A stretch of DNA of 34,794 nucleotides from Gammaproteobacteria bacterium (lineage in GTDB: Bacteria > Pseudomonadota > Gammaproteobacteria > Steroidobacterales > PWYM01). Under the pieces are notes generated by a model. That model was not told the DNA's origin, did not search any database, and saw nothing but the letters and a program-made list of their open reading frames with translations. Below, piece after piece: positions 18,869 through 27,449 of the stretch (position 1 is the first letter of the stretch; each line of letters begins with the position of its first letter). Position numbers and translations under genes: made by a program. Where the stretch lies: NCBI GenBank assembly GCA_007127715.1, contig SKYU01000145.1, positions 1-34,794 on the forward strand, written 5' to 3'.

Positions 18869-21800
18869 TCAGTGGAAGTCCCGCGAACGCGTCACCAGCG
18901 CGCCCAGCCAGCCGCTGCGATCGTCCAGGGTGCGCGCGATCACATGGGTCACGCCCTCCTGGCGCTGCAGACGACCGCGGACACGCAGCAGACGTGCCTG
19001 CAGCAGCGCGCGGCGCTGGCGTTCGGCCAGGGCTTGCCAGACCACCACGTTGACGGTGCCGGTCTCGTCCTCGAGGGTAAGAAAGGTCACGCCGCCGGCC
19101 GAGCCTGGCCGTTGCCGCGTGAGCACCAGGCCGGCCACCTGGACCAGAGTGCCGTCGGCCATTGTGCCGAGCGACTCGGCCGTGAGGCTGCCCTCTTCCG
19201 CCAGGCGTGCGCGCAGCAGCGCCAGCGGATGTCTTCCCAGGCTGAAACCGGTGTGGCGGTAGTCGGCGACGATGTCCTGGCCCTCGGTCGGTGCACGCAG
19301 CAGCGGCTCGGCTTCGCGAAATTCCGGCATCGGCAACAGGGCTGAAGGCGGCTCGACCCCGGCCACCTGCCAGCGCGCGCGGTGGCGGTGCCCGGCCAGT
19401 CCCGCCAGCGCATCGGCCGCCGCCAGCGCGCCGAGATCCCTGCGGTCGAGCCGGGCCCGACCGGCGAGATCCTGCACGTGCGCGAAGGGCCGCTCGGCCC
19501 GGGCCGCGACCAGCCGCCCAATACCCTGCGCAGAGAGCCCCCGCACCTGCGACAGCCCGAGCCTCAGGGCGGGTTCGCCGTCTGCGCGACGCTCCAGCGT
19601 GCACTCCGCCATGCTGTGGCACACGTCGATCGGCCGCAGCTCTACGCCATGCTGCTCGCGTGCGCAGCGCAGCAGCTGGGCGGGGGCGTAGAAGCCCATC
19701 GGCTGGCTGTTCATCAGCGCACAGAAAAACGCTGCGGGCTCATGGCATTTCAGCCAGGCCGAAACATAGACCAGCAGGGCGAAACTCGCCGAGTGTGACT
19801 CCGGAAAACCGTATTCGCCGAAACCGAGGATCTGCTGGAAGAGCTGCTCGGCAAAGGCCTGCGGGTACCCGCGCCGGCGCATCCCCTCGATCAGGCGCTG
19901 CTGGAAGGGGCCCAGCCCGCCCTGCTTCTTCCAGGCCGCCATCGCGCGGCGCAGCGCGTCCGCCTCGCCCCCCGAGAAGCCGGCTGCGACGATGGCCAGC
20001 TGCATCACCTGCTCCTGGAAGATCGGCACGCCCAGGGTCCGCTGCAGGACCGACTCGACTTCGGCGCTGGGGTAGCTGACCGGCTCGAGGCCGTTACGCC
20101 GACGCAGGTAGGGATGGACCATGTCGCCCTGGATCGGACCGGGACGGATGATCGCCACCTCGATCACCAGATCGTAGTAACAGCGGGGTCGCAGGCGGGG
20201 CAGCATGGCCATCTGCGCGCGCGATTCGATCTGGAACACGCCCAGGGTTTCGGCCCGGCAGATCATATCGTAGACGGCCGGATCCTCTGCCGGCACGGTG
20301 GCCATGGTGAGCTTGCGGCCGCGGAAGGCCGCGACAAGGTCGAAACTTCGGCGGATGGCGGTCAGCATACCCAGGCCCAGCACATCGACCTTGAGCAGTC
20401 CGAGCGTCTCGAGATCGTCCTTGTCCCACTGGATGACCGTACGCTCAGGCATGGCGGCGTTCTCGATCGGCACCAGAGTCTCCAGGGGCCCGGCGGAGAT
20501 CACGAACCCCCCGACATGCTGGGAGAGATGCCGCGGAAACCCCTGCAGTTCCTGCACCAGCCACAGCAGCCGTCGCATCAACGGGCTGTCCGGGTCCTCG
20601 CCGGCCTCGCGCAGCCGCTCGGGGGCGATCGTGCGACCGTCCCACCACTGGATTGCGCTGGCCAGGCGGTCGAGCCGGTCGCCGGCCAGGCCGAGCGCCC
20701 GGCCGACATCACGCACCGCGCTGCGCGGTCGGTAGCTGATGACGGTGGCTGCCAGTGCGGCACGGTCGCGACCATACTTCGCATAGAGATACTGGATGAC
20801 CTCCTCGCGCCGCTGATGCTCGAAGTCGACATCGATGTCCGGTGGTTCGTCGCGCTCGCGCGAGATGAAACGCTCCATCAGCACCGACATGCGCGCGGGG
20901 TCGACCTCGGTGATGCCCAGGCAGAAACACACGGCGGAATTGGCCGCCGAGCCACGCCCCTGGCAGAGAATGCCTCGGCCACGCGCGAAGGCGACGATAT
21001 CGTGGACCGTCAGGAAATACGGTTCGTAGGCAAGTTCGGCGATGAGTGCGAGTTCGTGCTCGATCAGCGTCCTTACCCTGGCGGGCACGCCCTGGGGCCA
21101 ACGCCGCACGGCACCGGCTTCGGTGAGTTCGCGCAGCCGCGCAGCGGGCGTCATGCCCGGCGGGACCAGTTCCGAGGGATACTCGTAACGCAGCGCCTCC
21201 AGGGAGAAATGGCAGCGCTCGGCAATGGCCACGGTCTCGGCGAGCAGCGCCGGCGGGTAGCGGCGTGCGAGCTGGTCACGGCGACGCAGATGACGCTCGC
21301 CGCTGGCGAACAGGGCGAACCCGGCGCGGCTCACGGGCACGCCATGGCCGATGGCCACGAGCACGTCCTGCAGCGCGCGCCGGCGGCGCAGGTGCATGTG
21401 CACATCGCCGCTGGCCACGCAGGGGATGGCCAGCTGTCGCCCCAGAGCCTGCAGCGCGGCCAGACGCGCGGCATCGTCGCCCTCGGCCAGCAGCTCCACC
21501 GCAAGCCACAGACGTCCCGCGAACCGATCGGCCAGCCATCGTCCGTCGGCCAGCGTCTGCGCCCCGGGGATGCCCCCCGCGACACCGTGCGGATCGGGCA
21601 GCCACAGCGCCAGACAGCCGGGCACGCCATCGGCCAGATCATCTCGCTGCAGCCGATACCCGCCCTTGGGACTGCGACGGCGTGCGCGGGTGATCAGCGT
21701 GCCGAGCCGGCCGTAGCCGTCACGGTCACTGGCCAGCAGCACGAGCTTCAGCCCATCCTCGCAACGCAGTTCGCTGCCGACCAGCAGCTCGAGTGCCCGG

Positions 21801-21985
21801 TCACGCGCCGCGACATGCGCGCGCACCACGCCGGCAAGCGAACATTCGTCGGTGATCGCCAGCGCACGATAACCCAGGGCCTCGGCACGCGCGACGAGCT
21901 CCTCGGGGTGCGATGCGCCGCGCTGGAAGCTGAAGTTGCTGAGGCAGTGCAGCTCGGCGTAGTCGGGTAGGCCTGACCCGCTCAT
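18869..21985 (-). CDS. dnaE2: Error-prone DNA polymerase DnaE2 (ImuC)
   Basis: Catalytic C-family polymerase of the SOS mutasome, which extends past lesions; 1038 residues, normal for the family. An N-terminal PHP domain starts [26 protein letters not shown]. The palm carries [24 protein letters not shown] (about residues 381-404). [35 protein letters not shown] and [20 protein letters not shown] follow, then a C-terminal OB domain ([27 protein letters not shown]). The ATG at 21985 overlaps the imuB stop by 4 bp; a start 7 codons upstream is possible but less family-like. It is the last gene of lexA-imuA-imuB-dnaE2 and is expected to be induced by DNA damage. Confidence 0.96.
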   Translation of the reverse strand: MSGSGLPDYAELHCLSNFSFQRGASHPEELVARAEALGYRALAITDECSLAGVVRAHVAARDRALELLVGSELRCEDGLKLVLLASDRDGYGRLGTLITRARRRSPKGGYRLQRDDLADGVPGCLALWLPDPHGVAGGIPGAQTLADGRWLADRFAGRLWLAVELLAEGDDAARLAALQALGRQLAIPCVASGDVHMHLRRRRALQDVLVAIGHGVPVSRAGFALFASGERHLRRRDQLARRYPPALLAETVAIAERCHFSLEALRYEYPSELVPPGMTPAARLRELTEAGAVRRWPQGVPARVRTLIEHELALIAELAYEPYFLTVHDIVAFARGRGILCQGRGSAANSAVCFCLGITEVDPARMSVLMERFISRERDEPPDIDVDFEHQRREEVIQYLYAKYGRDRAALAATVISYRPRSAVRDVGRALGLAGDRLDRLASAIQWWDGRTIAPERLREAGEDPDSPLMRRLLWLVQELQGFPRHLSQHVGGFVISAGPLETLVPIENAAMPERTVIQWDKDDLETLGLLKVDVLGLGMLTAIRRSFDLVAAFRGRKLTMATVPAEDPAVYDMICRAETLGVFQIESRAQMAMLPRLRPRCYYDLVIEVAIIRPGPIQGDMVHPYLRRRNGLEPVSYPSAEVESVLQRTLGVPIFQEQVMQLAIVAAGFSGGEADALRRAMAAWKKQGGLGPFQQRLIEGMRRRGYPQAFAEQLFQQILGFGEYGFPESHSASFALLVYVSAWLKCHEPAAFFCALMNSQPMGFYAPAQLLRCAREQHGVELRPIDVCHSMAECTLERRADGEPALRLGLSQVRGLSAQGIGRLVAARAERPFAHVQDLAGRARLDRRDLGALAAADALAGLAGHRHRARWQVAGVEPPSALLPMPEFREAEPLLRAPTEGQDIVADYRHTGFSLGRHPLALLRARLAEEGSLTAESLGTMADGTLVQVAGLVLTRQRPGSAGGVTFLTLEDETGTVNVVVWQALAERQRRALLQARLLRVRGRLQRQEGVTHVIARTLDDRSGWLGALVTRSRDFH

Positions 21986-23415
21986 CCGAACACGCCGTGC
22001 AGCCACCAGCGTCGTGCGCCGTGGCGCTCACGGTAGACCCACAGGCGAACGCCGGCGCGGTCACGGGCGATGTAGTAATCCCGCGCGACATCGCGACCAT
22101 CCCACCAGCCGGTCTCGATACGTTCCGGCCCCTGTTCAATCGACAGCCGGCCCTGGTGGACGGGGTGACCGCCGTGACTCTCCAGCGCGACCGGTTCGGC
22201 CAGCATCCACAGCGGCCGGCGCGCTGTCACCGGTGGCAGCGGCGTATCGCACACGCCCTGACCGGGCGTGCTCACCGGCTGCCAGGCCGCCTCCGGACGA
22301 TGTTCGGGCACCAGGCACAGTCCATGCACGGCGGATACGCCCAGCCGCGCCCGCAGCCGCTCGACCAGCTGCGGCACGCCCGCACAGGCCGCCGTCCCGG
22401 TACCGGGGGTGAACAGTCCGGCCGCCGCAGGCACGACGTCGTGTTCCAGGCGCGGAGCTGACAGCGCGAGAGCGATCACCGGCGCAGGCAGCACCTGGCG
22501 CTCGAGGCGGCGCGCATAGAGCGTCTGCAGGTGCCCGGCATCACGACTCGGCTGAAGCAGTTCGAGCACCACCGGGGTGGCGGGGCGTGCCAGGTGAAAC
22601 AGCTCGAGCCGCAGGCGCTGCACGGCGGCATCACGTCGCCGCAGGGCCTCCGCCAGGCCATCGAGCAGGCCTGCGAGGGCTTCGAGCAACGGCGCGTGAC
22701 GTTCGGTTTCCGCGGGCAGTTCGAGCGTACCGCGCCAGCCGCGCCGCGGTATCCAGGCTGGACGCGGATCGGGCTGGCGTCCCAGCGCACGGTCCAGCGC
22801 CTGCACCAGTTCAACGCCGCAGCGACGGGCCAGTGCATCGCGCGGCAGGCGCAGGGCCTCGGCCAGCCGCCTGATCCCCAGCTCGCGCAGCAACGCCAGG
22901 CTTGCCGCACTGCCCCGCCACACGCTCACCGGCAGCGCGCCCAGCGGCCCGGCCAGCGCCTCGAGTGTCAGCACATCCTCCCCGCCAGCCCGCGCCAGCC
23001 AGGTCGCCGCCAGCGGTGTCGGCGCACAGGCCAGCCGCGCCGGCCCGAGACACGCTGTGCGCTCGGCGAGCCGGGCCTCGATCGCCTCGCGCAACGCATC
23101 ATGACCGCCGAACAGACGCAGGCTGGCGCCGATCTCCATCACCAGGCCATCGGGCTCGATCAGGCTGATGCGGGGCGAGAACGCCGCAAGCCGCGCGGCG
23201 AGGCGTTCCAGCTGCCGCCGGGCTGCGGCCGCGGCCGTGTCCGCCAAGGCCGGCAGCTGCACCGCCAGCCAGAGCGGCCCGGGTCGCGCCGGCGCGGCGA
23301 CGGGCGACGGGGCGACCACGGGACGGGGATAGCCGGGACCCGGCTCGGCCAGGGCCTCAGGGGGTGGGAGGTCCTCCTCCGGGAACAGAGGCAGTGTGCG
23401 TGGTGCGCGGCCCAT
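21982..23415 (-). CDS. imuB: ImuB, Y-family polymerase-like mutasome hub (rearranged N-terminus)
   Basis: Non-catalytic Y-family homologue that joins ImuA, DnaE2 and the beta clamp; 477 residues. Family wording is clear from residue 69 on: [58 protein letters not shown], and the C-terminal [25 protein letters not shown] and [17 protein letters not shown]. Two oddities are visible. Residues 48-59 ([12 protein letters not shown]) match the normal N-terminus, but the next ~60 family residues (the AANxAAR...G.RPGM.LA.AQAL region) are missing. The first 47 residues are an unusual Pro-rich extension containing TLPLF at 7-11, like a beta-clamp-binding motif. The ATG is preceded by GGTGAGG four bases upstream, supporting this start. 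It follows imuA by 6 bp. Confidence 0.92.
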   Translation of the reverse strand: MGRAPRTLPLFPEEDLPPPEALAEPGPGYPRPVVAPSPVAAPARPGPLWLAVQLPALADTAAAAARRQLERLAARLAAFSPRISLIEPDGLVMEIGASLRLFGGHDALREAIEARLAERTACLGPARLACAPTPLAATWLARAGGEDVLTLEALAGPLGALPVSVWRGSAASLALLRELGIRRLAEALRLPRDALARRCGVELVQALDRALGRQPDPRPAWIPRRGWRGTLELPAETERHAPLLEALAGLLDGLAEALRRRDAAVQRLRLELFHLARPATPVVLELLQPSRDAGHLQTLYARRLERQVLPAPVIALALSAPRLEHDVVPAAAGLFTPGTGTAACAGVPQLVERLRARLGVSAVHGLCLVPEHRPEAAWQPVSTPGQGVCDTPLPPVTARRPLWMLAEPVALESHGGHPVHQGRLSIEQGPERIETGWWDGRDVARDYYIARDRAGVRLWVYRERHGARRWWLHGVFG

Positions 23416-23421
23416 GAGGCC

Positions 23422-24087
23422 TCACCCCGGGCGTCCTGGACAGTCGCCTGCCCCGGCGGCTTCCAGCGGCAGCGACAAGCGGCCGGGGCGGGCGCCGCGG
23501 CACTTGAGGATTTCCACCCCCCCGGCATCCAGCGCCAGGCGTAACGCGGCCGGGCTCGGCTGGCGGCCTGCCGTCGCCGGTCGGAACAGCACCGCCCAGG
23601 CATCGCTGGCCTCTGCCGCCAGCTGCAGACGGCGCAGCCGACGGTCGGCGACCGCATCAGCCCAGACCAGCACCGCACAGCACTGACCGGAACGCAGCGC
23701 CTGCTCTGCCGCCCACAACGGCTCGCCGCGCAAGGCCTGACCGGGTGGATGGACCACCAGCATGAACTCCGGTGGCAGCCCGCGGGCAGCCAGCGCCGGG
23801 GCGTAGGGCATGAACGGGGGCGCCACCCAGCAGACCCAGCGTGGCTGGGCGCCCGCCTCTGCCGCCGTACAGAGCCTGACCAGCGCCGGCAGCACCAGTG
23901 CCAGTTCGCCGCGGCCATGCGTATCGAGCAGCAGCTCGGTCAGTGCCGCCCGGGGCCAGCCGCCGCCGGGCAGACAGGCGTCGAGTGCGGCGAAGCCGCT
24001 GGGAATCGCCTGCGATGCCGCCAGCGAGCCGCGTCCGGCCTGCCAGACGCGGCCCTGCCGCAGCAGCTTGTCGAGCCCGCCGTCCAC
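23422..24087 (-). CDS. imuA: Translesion synthesis-associated protein ImuA
   Basis: RecA-like accessory protein of the SOS mutasome; 221 residues from the chosen start. The family N-terminus LDKLLRQGRVWQAG is followed by IPSGFAALDACLPGGGWPRAALTELL. Then come VCWVAPPFMPYAPALAARGLPPE, the core with CCAVLVWADAV and LRRLQLAAEASDAWAVLFRP, and a C-terminal Arg/Gly-rich end. The Walker A position reads LPGGGWP, as in the family, so it probably does not bind ATP like RecA. Start choice is uncertain: GTG at 24087 lies 10 bp after the lexA stop and gives the usual length, while GTG at 24138 would overlap lexA by 41 bp and add 17 odd residues. Neither has a strong ribosome-binding site, so coupling to lexA translation is likely. 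Confidence 0.87.
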   Translation of the reverse strand: MDGGLDKLLRQGRVWQAGRGSLAASQAIPSGFAALDACLPGGGWPRAALTELLLDTHGRGELALVLPALVRLCTAAEAGAQPRWVCWVAPPFMPYAPALAARGLPPEFMLVVHPPGQALRGEPLWAAEQALRSGQCCAVLVWADAVADRRLRRLQLAAEASDAWAVLFRPATAGRQPSPAALRLALDAGGVEILKCRGARPGRLSLPLEAAGAGDCPGRPG

Positions 24088-24097
24088 GCCGGTGAGG

Positions 24098-24715
24098 TCA
24101 GGCGGGCAGACGATCGCGCAGCACGCCGACGACCACACCCTCGATGACCATCGACTGGAACTCGAGATCGACCTCGATGGGTTCGAACTCCGGATTCTCC
24201 GGCAGCAGCCAGACCGTGCGGCCCTGCTGGCGATAGCGCTTCACCGTGACTTCGTCTTCCAGGCGCGCGACGATGATCTGGCGGTTGCGGACCTCCGGTG
24301 TGCGATGCACGGCCACCAGATCGCCGTCGAGGATGCCGGCATCGCGCATGCTCATGCCGCTGACCCGCAGCAGGTAGTGCGGCCGGCGGGCGAACAGGGC
24401 CGGATCGATGCGGTAGCGTGCTTCGATATGCTCTTCGGCCAGGATGGGGCTGCCGGCGGCCACCCGGCCGACCAGCGGCAGGCCGAGCTGTTCGCGCAGC
24501 GAATCGCGCAGCTGGATGCCGCGTGAGGCCCCCGGCAACAGGGTGATCACCCCCTTGCGCTCCAGGGCCCGCAGGTGCTCTTCAGCCGCGTTGGCGGAAC
24601 GGAAATTCAGGGCCTGGGCGATTTCGGCACGCGTGGGCGGCATGCCGGTTTCCTCCAGGGCATCGCGGATCAGCTCCAGGACCTGGCGCTGGCGGGGGGT
24701 GAGTTCAGCGGACAT
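24098..24715 (-). CDS. lexA: SOS repressor LexA
   Basis: Self-cleaving transcriptional repressor of the SOS regulon; 205 residues. The winged-helix DNA-binding domain spans residues 1-70 ([34 protein letters not shown], with [17 protein letters not shown]). The Ala-Gly cleavage site is A87-G88 (GRVAAGSP). Catalytic Ser is S122 in SGMSM and Lys is K159 in VTVKRY. These numbers are three higher than in E. coli. The ATG at 24715 has AGGTG five bases upstream; an in-frame ATG 26 codons upstream would translate through the operators and is rejected. As first gene of lexA-imuA-imuB-dnaE2 it should autoregulate the cassette through two LexA boxes. Confidence 0.97.
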   Translation of the reverse strand: MSAELTPRQRQVLELIRDALEETGMPPTRAEIAQALNFRSANAAEEHLRALERKGVITLLPGASRGIQLRDSLREQLGLPLVGRVAAGSPILAEEHIEARYRIDPALFARRPHYLLRVSGMSMRDAGILDGDLVAVHRTPEVRNRQIIVARLEDEVTVKRYRQQGRTVWLLPENPEFEPIEVDLEFQSMVIEGVVVGVLRDRLPA

Positions 24716-24723
24716 CTCGACAC

Positions 24724-24739
24724 CTGTATGGACGAACAG
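24724..24739. promoter_or_regulatory. LexA (SOS) box, start-codon-proximal
   Basis: CTGTATGGACGAACAG has the CTGT-N8-ACAG form of the gammaproteobacterial LexA operator. It ends 9 bp before the lexA start codon, so it partly covers the lexA ribosome-binding region. The interior is less A/T-rich than the other box, suggesting weaker binding. Confidence 0.8.
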
Positions 24740-24742
24740 TAT

Positions 24743-24758
24743 CTGTGAGTATATACAG
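24743..24758. promoter_or_regulatory. LexA (SOS) box, promoter-overlapping
   Basis: CTGTGAGTATATACAG matches CTGT-N8-ACAG with an alternating A/T core, close to an ideal E. coli-type box. It lies over the -10 hexamer of the lexA promoter. Centre-to-centre distance to the second box is 19 bp, giving a tandem operator much like that of E. coli lexA (21 bp apart). Confidence 0.92.
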
Positions 24759-24778
24759 TGCCCCGGTGGTCGGTGCAA
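24750..24778 (-). promoter_or_regulatory. lexA-imuA-imuB-dnaE2 promoter
   Basis: On the minus strand TTGCAC (24778-24773), exactly 17 bp of spacer and TATATA (24755-24750). The -10 hexamer is inside the stronger LexA box, so LexA binding would block RNA polymerase directly. The start site would fall near 24743, leaving a leader of about 28 nt. Confidence 0.75.
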
Positions 24779-24978
24779 GTCCTGCCGAGGCATCGCGAGA
24801 TACGCGCACAGCCCCTGCCAGCGATGCCGAAAAACCTGTGGAACACGTTGCAGTAGCGCTGGCTTTCACGCATTATCTGCGCAACGATAAGCAGGGGCGG
24901 GCATGGTGTCCGTCGACAAGAATTGCGCTCGCGCGCAGTGCCTATCGTGAATCCGGATCACACACAGGGGACATCCAG

Positions 24979-25290
24979 ATGAGAACCACTTTCCAGACCG
25001 CCCTGAAGGTTGGGGCGCTGACCGTTGCCGGTGTCCTGGCCGCGGGTTGTGCCAACATGCAGGCCATCGAGGACGCTCAGGCTGCGGCCGAGCGTGCCGC
25101 GCGCGACGCCGCTGCGGCGCAGACCGCCGCTGCCGAAGCCCAGCGCACCGCCAACGAGGCGCGTCAGCTGGCCTCCGGTGCCCAGAGCACGGCCAACCAG
25201 GCTCTGTCGGCAGCCAACGCTGCGCAGGCCTGCTGCGACGCCACCAACGAGAAGGTGGATCGCATGTTCCGGGACCGCATGTCCAAGTAA
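24979..25290 (+). CDS. Lpp/OprI-family alanine-zipper lipoprotein
   Basis: Outer-membrane lipoprotein of 103 residues. A lipoprotein signal peptide ends in the lipobox LAAGC, with C24 as lipidated cysteine. Ala at +2 predicts transport to the outer membrane by the Lol system. The mature 80 residues are an Ala-rich heptad coiled coil (AQAAAERAARDAAAAQ, ANEARQLASGAQSTANQALSAA) ending QACCDATNEKVDRMFRDRMSK. The terminal Lys is the residue that Braun-type lipoproteins link to peptidoglycan. I chose the ATG at 24979; the frame is open upstream but has no signal peptide there. An AGGGGA lies about 9 bases before the ATG. The upstream promoter is uncertain. Two terminators follow, and an L,D-transpeptidase converges from the other side. 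Confidence 0.88.
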   Translation: MRTTFQTALKVGALTVAGVLAAGCANMQAIEDAQAAAERAARDAAAAQTAAAEAQRTANEARQLASGAQSTANQALSAANAAQACCDATNEKVDRMFRDRMSK

Positions 25291-25295
25291 GCATC

Positions 25296-25320
25296 CAGGC
25301 CCGCCTGGCGGGCCTGTTTC
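25296..25320 (+). terminator. Intrinsic terminator 1 after the Lpp-like gene
   Basis: CAGGCCCGC (25296-25304) and GCGGGCCTG (25308-25316) form a perfect 9-bp stem with a 3-nt loop, followed by TTT. It begins 6 bp after the stop codon. The short T-run makes it a modest terminator by itself. Confidence 0.7.
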
Positions 25321-25338
25321 ACTGCTTGCAGAAGACAG

Positions 25339-25369
25339 AAAAGCCGCGACCCAGGGTCGCGGCTTTTTT
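25339..25369. terminator. Bidirectional intrinsic terminator between the Lpp-like gene and L,D-transpeptidase
   Basis: A perfect 13-bp stem (25339-25351 with 25355-25367) has a 3-nt loop. It carries a T6 tract on the plus strand and, because the stem begins with AAAA, a TTTT tract on the minus strand. It should stop transcription of both convergent genes. Confidence 0.88.
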
Positions 25370-25417
25370 CTGTCCGTCGGAGATTCTCCGGCAGAGACTG
25401 CCGAAGCAGCCCCTGTT

Positions 25418-26431
25418 TCAGTTGCCGTAGGCCAGCCTGGCCTCGGCCTCGTCGTCGTCCTCTTCAGCGGGTTCGTCGCCCGCGGGCGGCAGGCTCACCG
25501 GGTCGAGACTGGCCATCACCGCCGGCACGCCGCGGGCCTGACCCGCAATGAACTCCGCGCCTTCCCAGTCGATCACCGCGGCGCGCTCGCGCGTGCCCCG
25601 CACGACCATCTCGGTGAGCACCGTGAGACTGCGCTCGGCGAATACCTCCGCGTATTCCTCCAGCGGCGGATGTGCCTCGAGATACATCACCTCGCCGTTC
25701 CAGCCGACCTTGTAGGGCTGGTTGATGATGCGCACATCTGTGCCCACGCCGACCAGTTCATACAGCGACTCGACATCTTCGGGGTACATGCGGATGCAAC
25801 CGTGGGTCACACGCATGCCCACACCCTCGGGACGATTGGTCCCGTGGATCAGGTACGACGGCAGCGTCAGGCGCATGGCGCGACTGCCGAGGGGGTTGTC
25901 CGGGCCAGGCGGCACCACCGCGGGAAGCTGGCGACCGTCGCGGGCCGCCTCGGCACGCACCGAGGCCGGGGGACGCCAGCTCGGATTGCGGCGCATCTCG
26001 GTGATGCGATGCAGCCCGATGGGCGTGTCCCAATCCATGCGCCCGATGCTGACCGGATGGGTGATCACGCGCTGGGGTTCACCCGGCCTGCGCTCCGGAA
26101 AGTAATACAGCCGGTACTCCGGAAGATTGATGACGATGCCGCGACGGGGGACGTCCGGCAGCACGAAACGCGTCGGCACGACGATCTCCGTGCCCTCCCC
26201 CGGCACCCATGCGTCCACGCCGGGGTTGGCGCGACGGATTTCCTCGTAGCCGACACCGTGCCGCCGCGCGATGTCCAGCAGCGTGTCTTCCCAGCGCGAG
26301 TGCACGATCTGCACCTGGCCGACCACGCTCTGGTGTTCCTCATCGAGCACGAACTCGGCAGCGAGCGCCGGCCGGCCCGTCAGCAGCACCACTCCCAGCG
26401 CGATCCCCATCAAGCATGTACGCATGCGCAT
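25418..26431 (-). CDS. L,D-transpeptidase with LysM domain (ErfK/YbiS/YcfS type)
   Basis: Periplasmic YkuD-fold enzyme of 337 residues. Family members form 3-3 peptidoglycan crosslinks or attach Braun lipoprotein to the wall. A signal peptide covers residues 1-24 (LMGIALGVVLLTGRPALA). A LysM-like segment follows at about 38-86 (DTLLDIARRHGVGYEEIRRANPGVD). The catalytic domain (about 97-235) has IHGTNRPEGVGMRVTHGCIRM with H196, H210 and the nucleophile C212. The last ~30 residues are acidic (EPAEEDDDEAEARL). GAGGGA stands just before the first ATG; the ATG two codons on is also possible. A minus-strand TATACT at 26470-26475 could be a -10 after the fabH stop. The Lpp-like neighbour suggests the lipoprotein-attaching role. 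Confidence 0.92.
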   Translation of the reverse strand: MRMRTCLMGIALGVVLLTGRPALAAEFVLDEEHQSVVGQVQIVHSRWEDTLLDIARRHGVGYEEIRRANPGVDAWVPGEGTEIVVPTRFVLPDVPRRGIVINLPEYRLYYFPERRPGEPQRVITHPVSIGRMDWDTPIGLHRITEMRRNPSWRPPASVRAEAARDGRQLPAVVPPGPDNPLGSRAMRLTLPSYLIHGTNRPEGVGMRVTHGCIRMYPEDVESLYELVGVGTDVRIINQPYKVGWNGEVMYLEAHPPLEEYAEVFAERSLTVLTEMVVRGTRERAAVIDWEGAEFIAGQARGVPAVMASLDPVSLPPAGDEPAEEDDDEAEARLAYGN

Positions 26432-26483
26432 CGGTCCCTCACCTGACAGCGCCCTGACCCTGAAAACCCAGTATACCGCCCCC

Positions 26484-27449
26484 TCAGTAGCGCACCAGCG
26501 CGGAGCCCCAGGTCAGCCCGCCACCGAAGGCCTCGAGCAGCAGCAGCTGGCCGCGCTGGACCCGCCCGTCACGGACCGCCACGTCGAGCGCCATTGGCAC
26601 CGAGGCCGCCGAGGTGTTGCCATGATCCTGCACCGTCAGCACCACCCGCTCCATCGGGATGTCGAGGCGTTTCGCGGTGGCCTGGATGATCCGGATATTG
26701 GCCTGGTGCGGAATCAGCCAGTCGACCTCGGTCTTGTCCATGCCGGCCTTGGCGAGCACCTCTTCGGCGACCCCGCCCAGCGTCCGCACCGCGACCTTGA
26801 AGACCTCATTGCCACGCATGTGGATGAACCCGTCCTCGCGGCTCGGCGTGGCGGGCCGTCGCGACGGACCCGTGGGCACGTACAGCAGGTCCTTGTAGTG
26901 GCCATCGGCGCCGAGGTGGGTGGCGAGAATGCCTGGTGTCTCGGAGGCCTCGAGCACCACCGCGCCGGCACCGTCACCGAACAGCACGCAGGTCTCGCGC
27001 GAGGTCCAGTCGGTGATACGCGAGAGGGTTTCCGCGCCGATGACCAGCGCATAGCGCGCTTCACCTGCACGCATGAACTTGTCGGCCACCGACAGCCCGT
27101 AGAGAAATCCGCTGCAGGCGGCCTCGAGGGCGATCGCCGGCGTCCCGTGCACGCCGAGCCGATCCTGCAGCAGACAGGCGATATTCGGGAAGACCAGGTC
27201 TGGCGTGGTCGTGCCGGTGACGATGAGATCGAGGTCCGCAGGCGTGATCCCGGCTGCCTCGATGGCCTGCAGCGCGGCCCGCCAGGCCAGCTCACTGGTG
27301 GTCTCGCCGTCGGCGGCGATGTGGCGACGCTCGATTCCGGTGCGGCTGCGGATCCACTCGTCCGAGGTCTCGACCATCTGCTCGAGTTCGGCGTTGGTGA
27401 CGATACGTTCCGGGAGGTAGCGCCCGGTGCCTGCTATGCGTGCGTACAT
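26484..27449 (-). CDS. fabH: 3-oxoacyl-ACP synthase III (KAS III)
   Basis: Starts type II fatty-acid synthesis by condensing acetyl-CoA with malonyl-ACP; 321 residues. The catalytic triad is visible: C112 in LEAACSGFLYG, H248 in WLIPHQANIRI and N278 in DHGNTSAASVP. The N-terminus MYARIAGTGRYLPERIVTNAEL and SDEWIRSRTGIERRHIA are typical. The end reads AFGGGLTWGSALVRY. The start lies inside the last 16 bp of plsX, so translation is coupled. The usual next genes fabD-fabG-acpP are not downstream here; the next gene is the L,D-transpeptidase. Confidence 0.97.
   Translation of the reverse strand: MYARIAGTGRYLPERIVTNAELEQMVETSDEWIRSRTGIERRHIAADGETTSELAWRAALQAIEAAGITPADLDLIVTGTTTPDLVFPNIACLLQDRLGVHGTPAIALEAACSGFLYGLSVADKFMRAGEARYALVIGAETLSRITDWTSRETCVLFGDGAGAVVLEASETPGILATHLGADGHYKDLLYVPTGPSRRPATPSREDGFIHMRGNEVFKVAVRTLGGVAEEVLAKAGMDKTEVDWLIPHQANIRIIQATAKRLDIPMERVVLTVQDHGNTSAASVPMALDVAVRDGRVQRGQLLLLEAFGGGLTWGSALVRY

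Noticed and set aside
24848-24890. Possible promoters for the Lpp-like gene (TTGCAG...CATTAT; CTTTCA...GATAAG)
   Set aside because: Each matches the consensus only partly and they compete with one another; I could not choose one with support.
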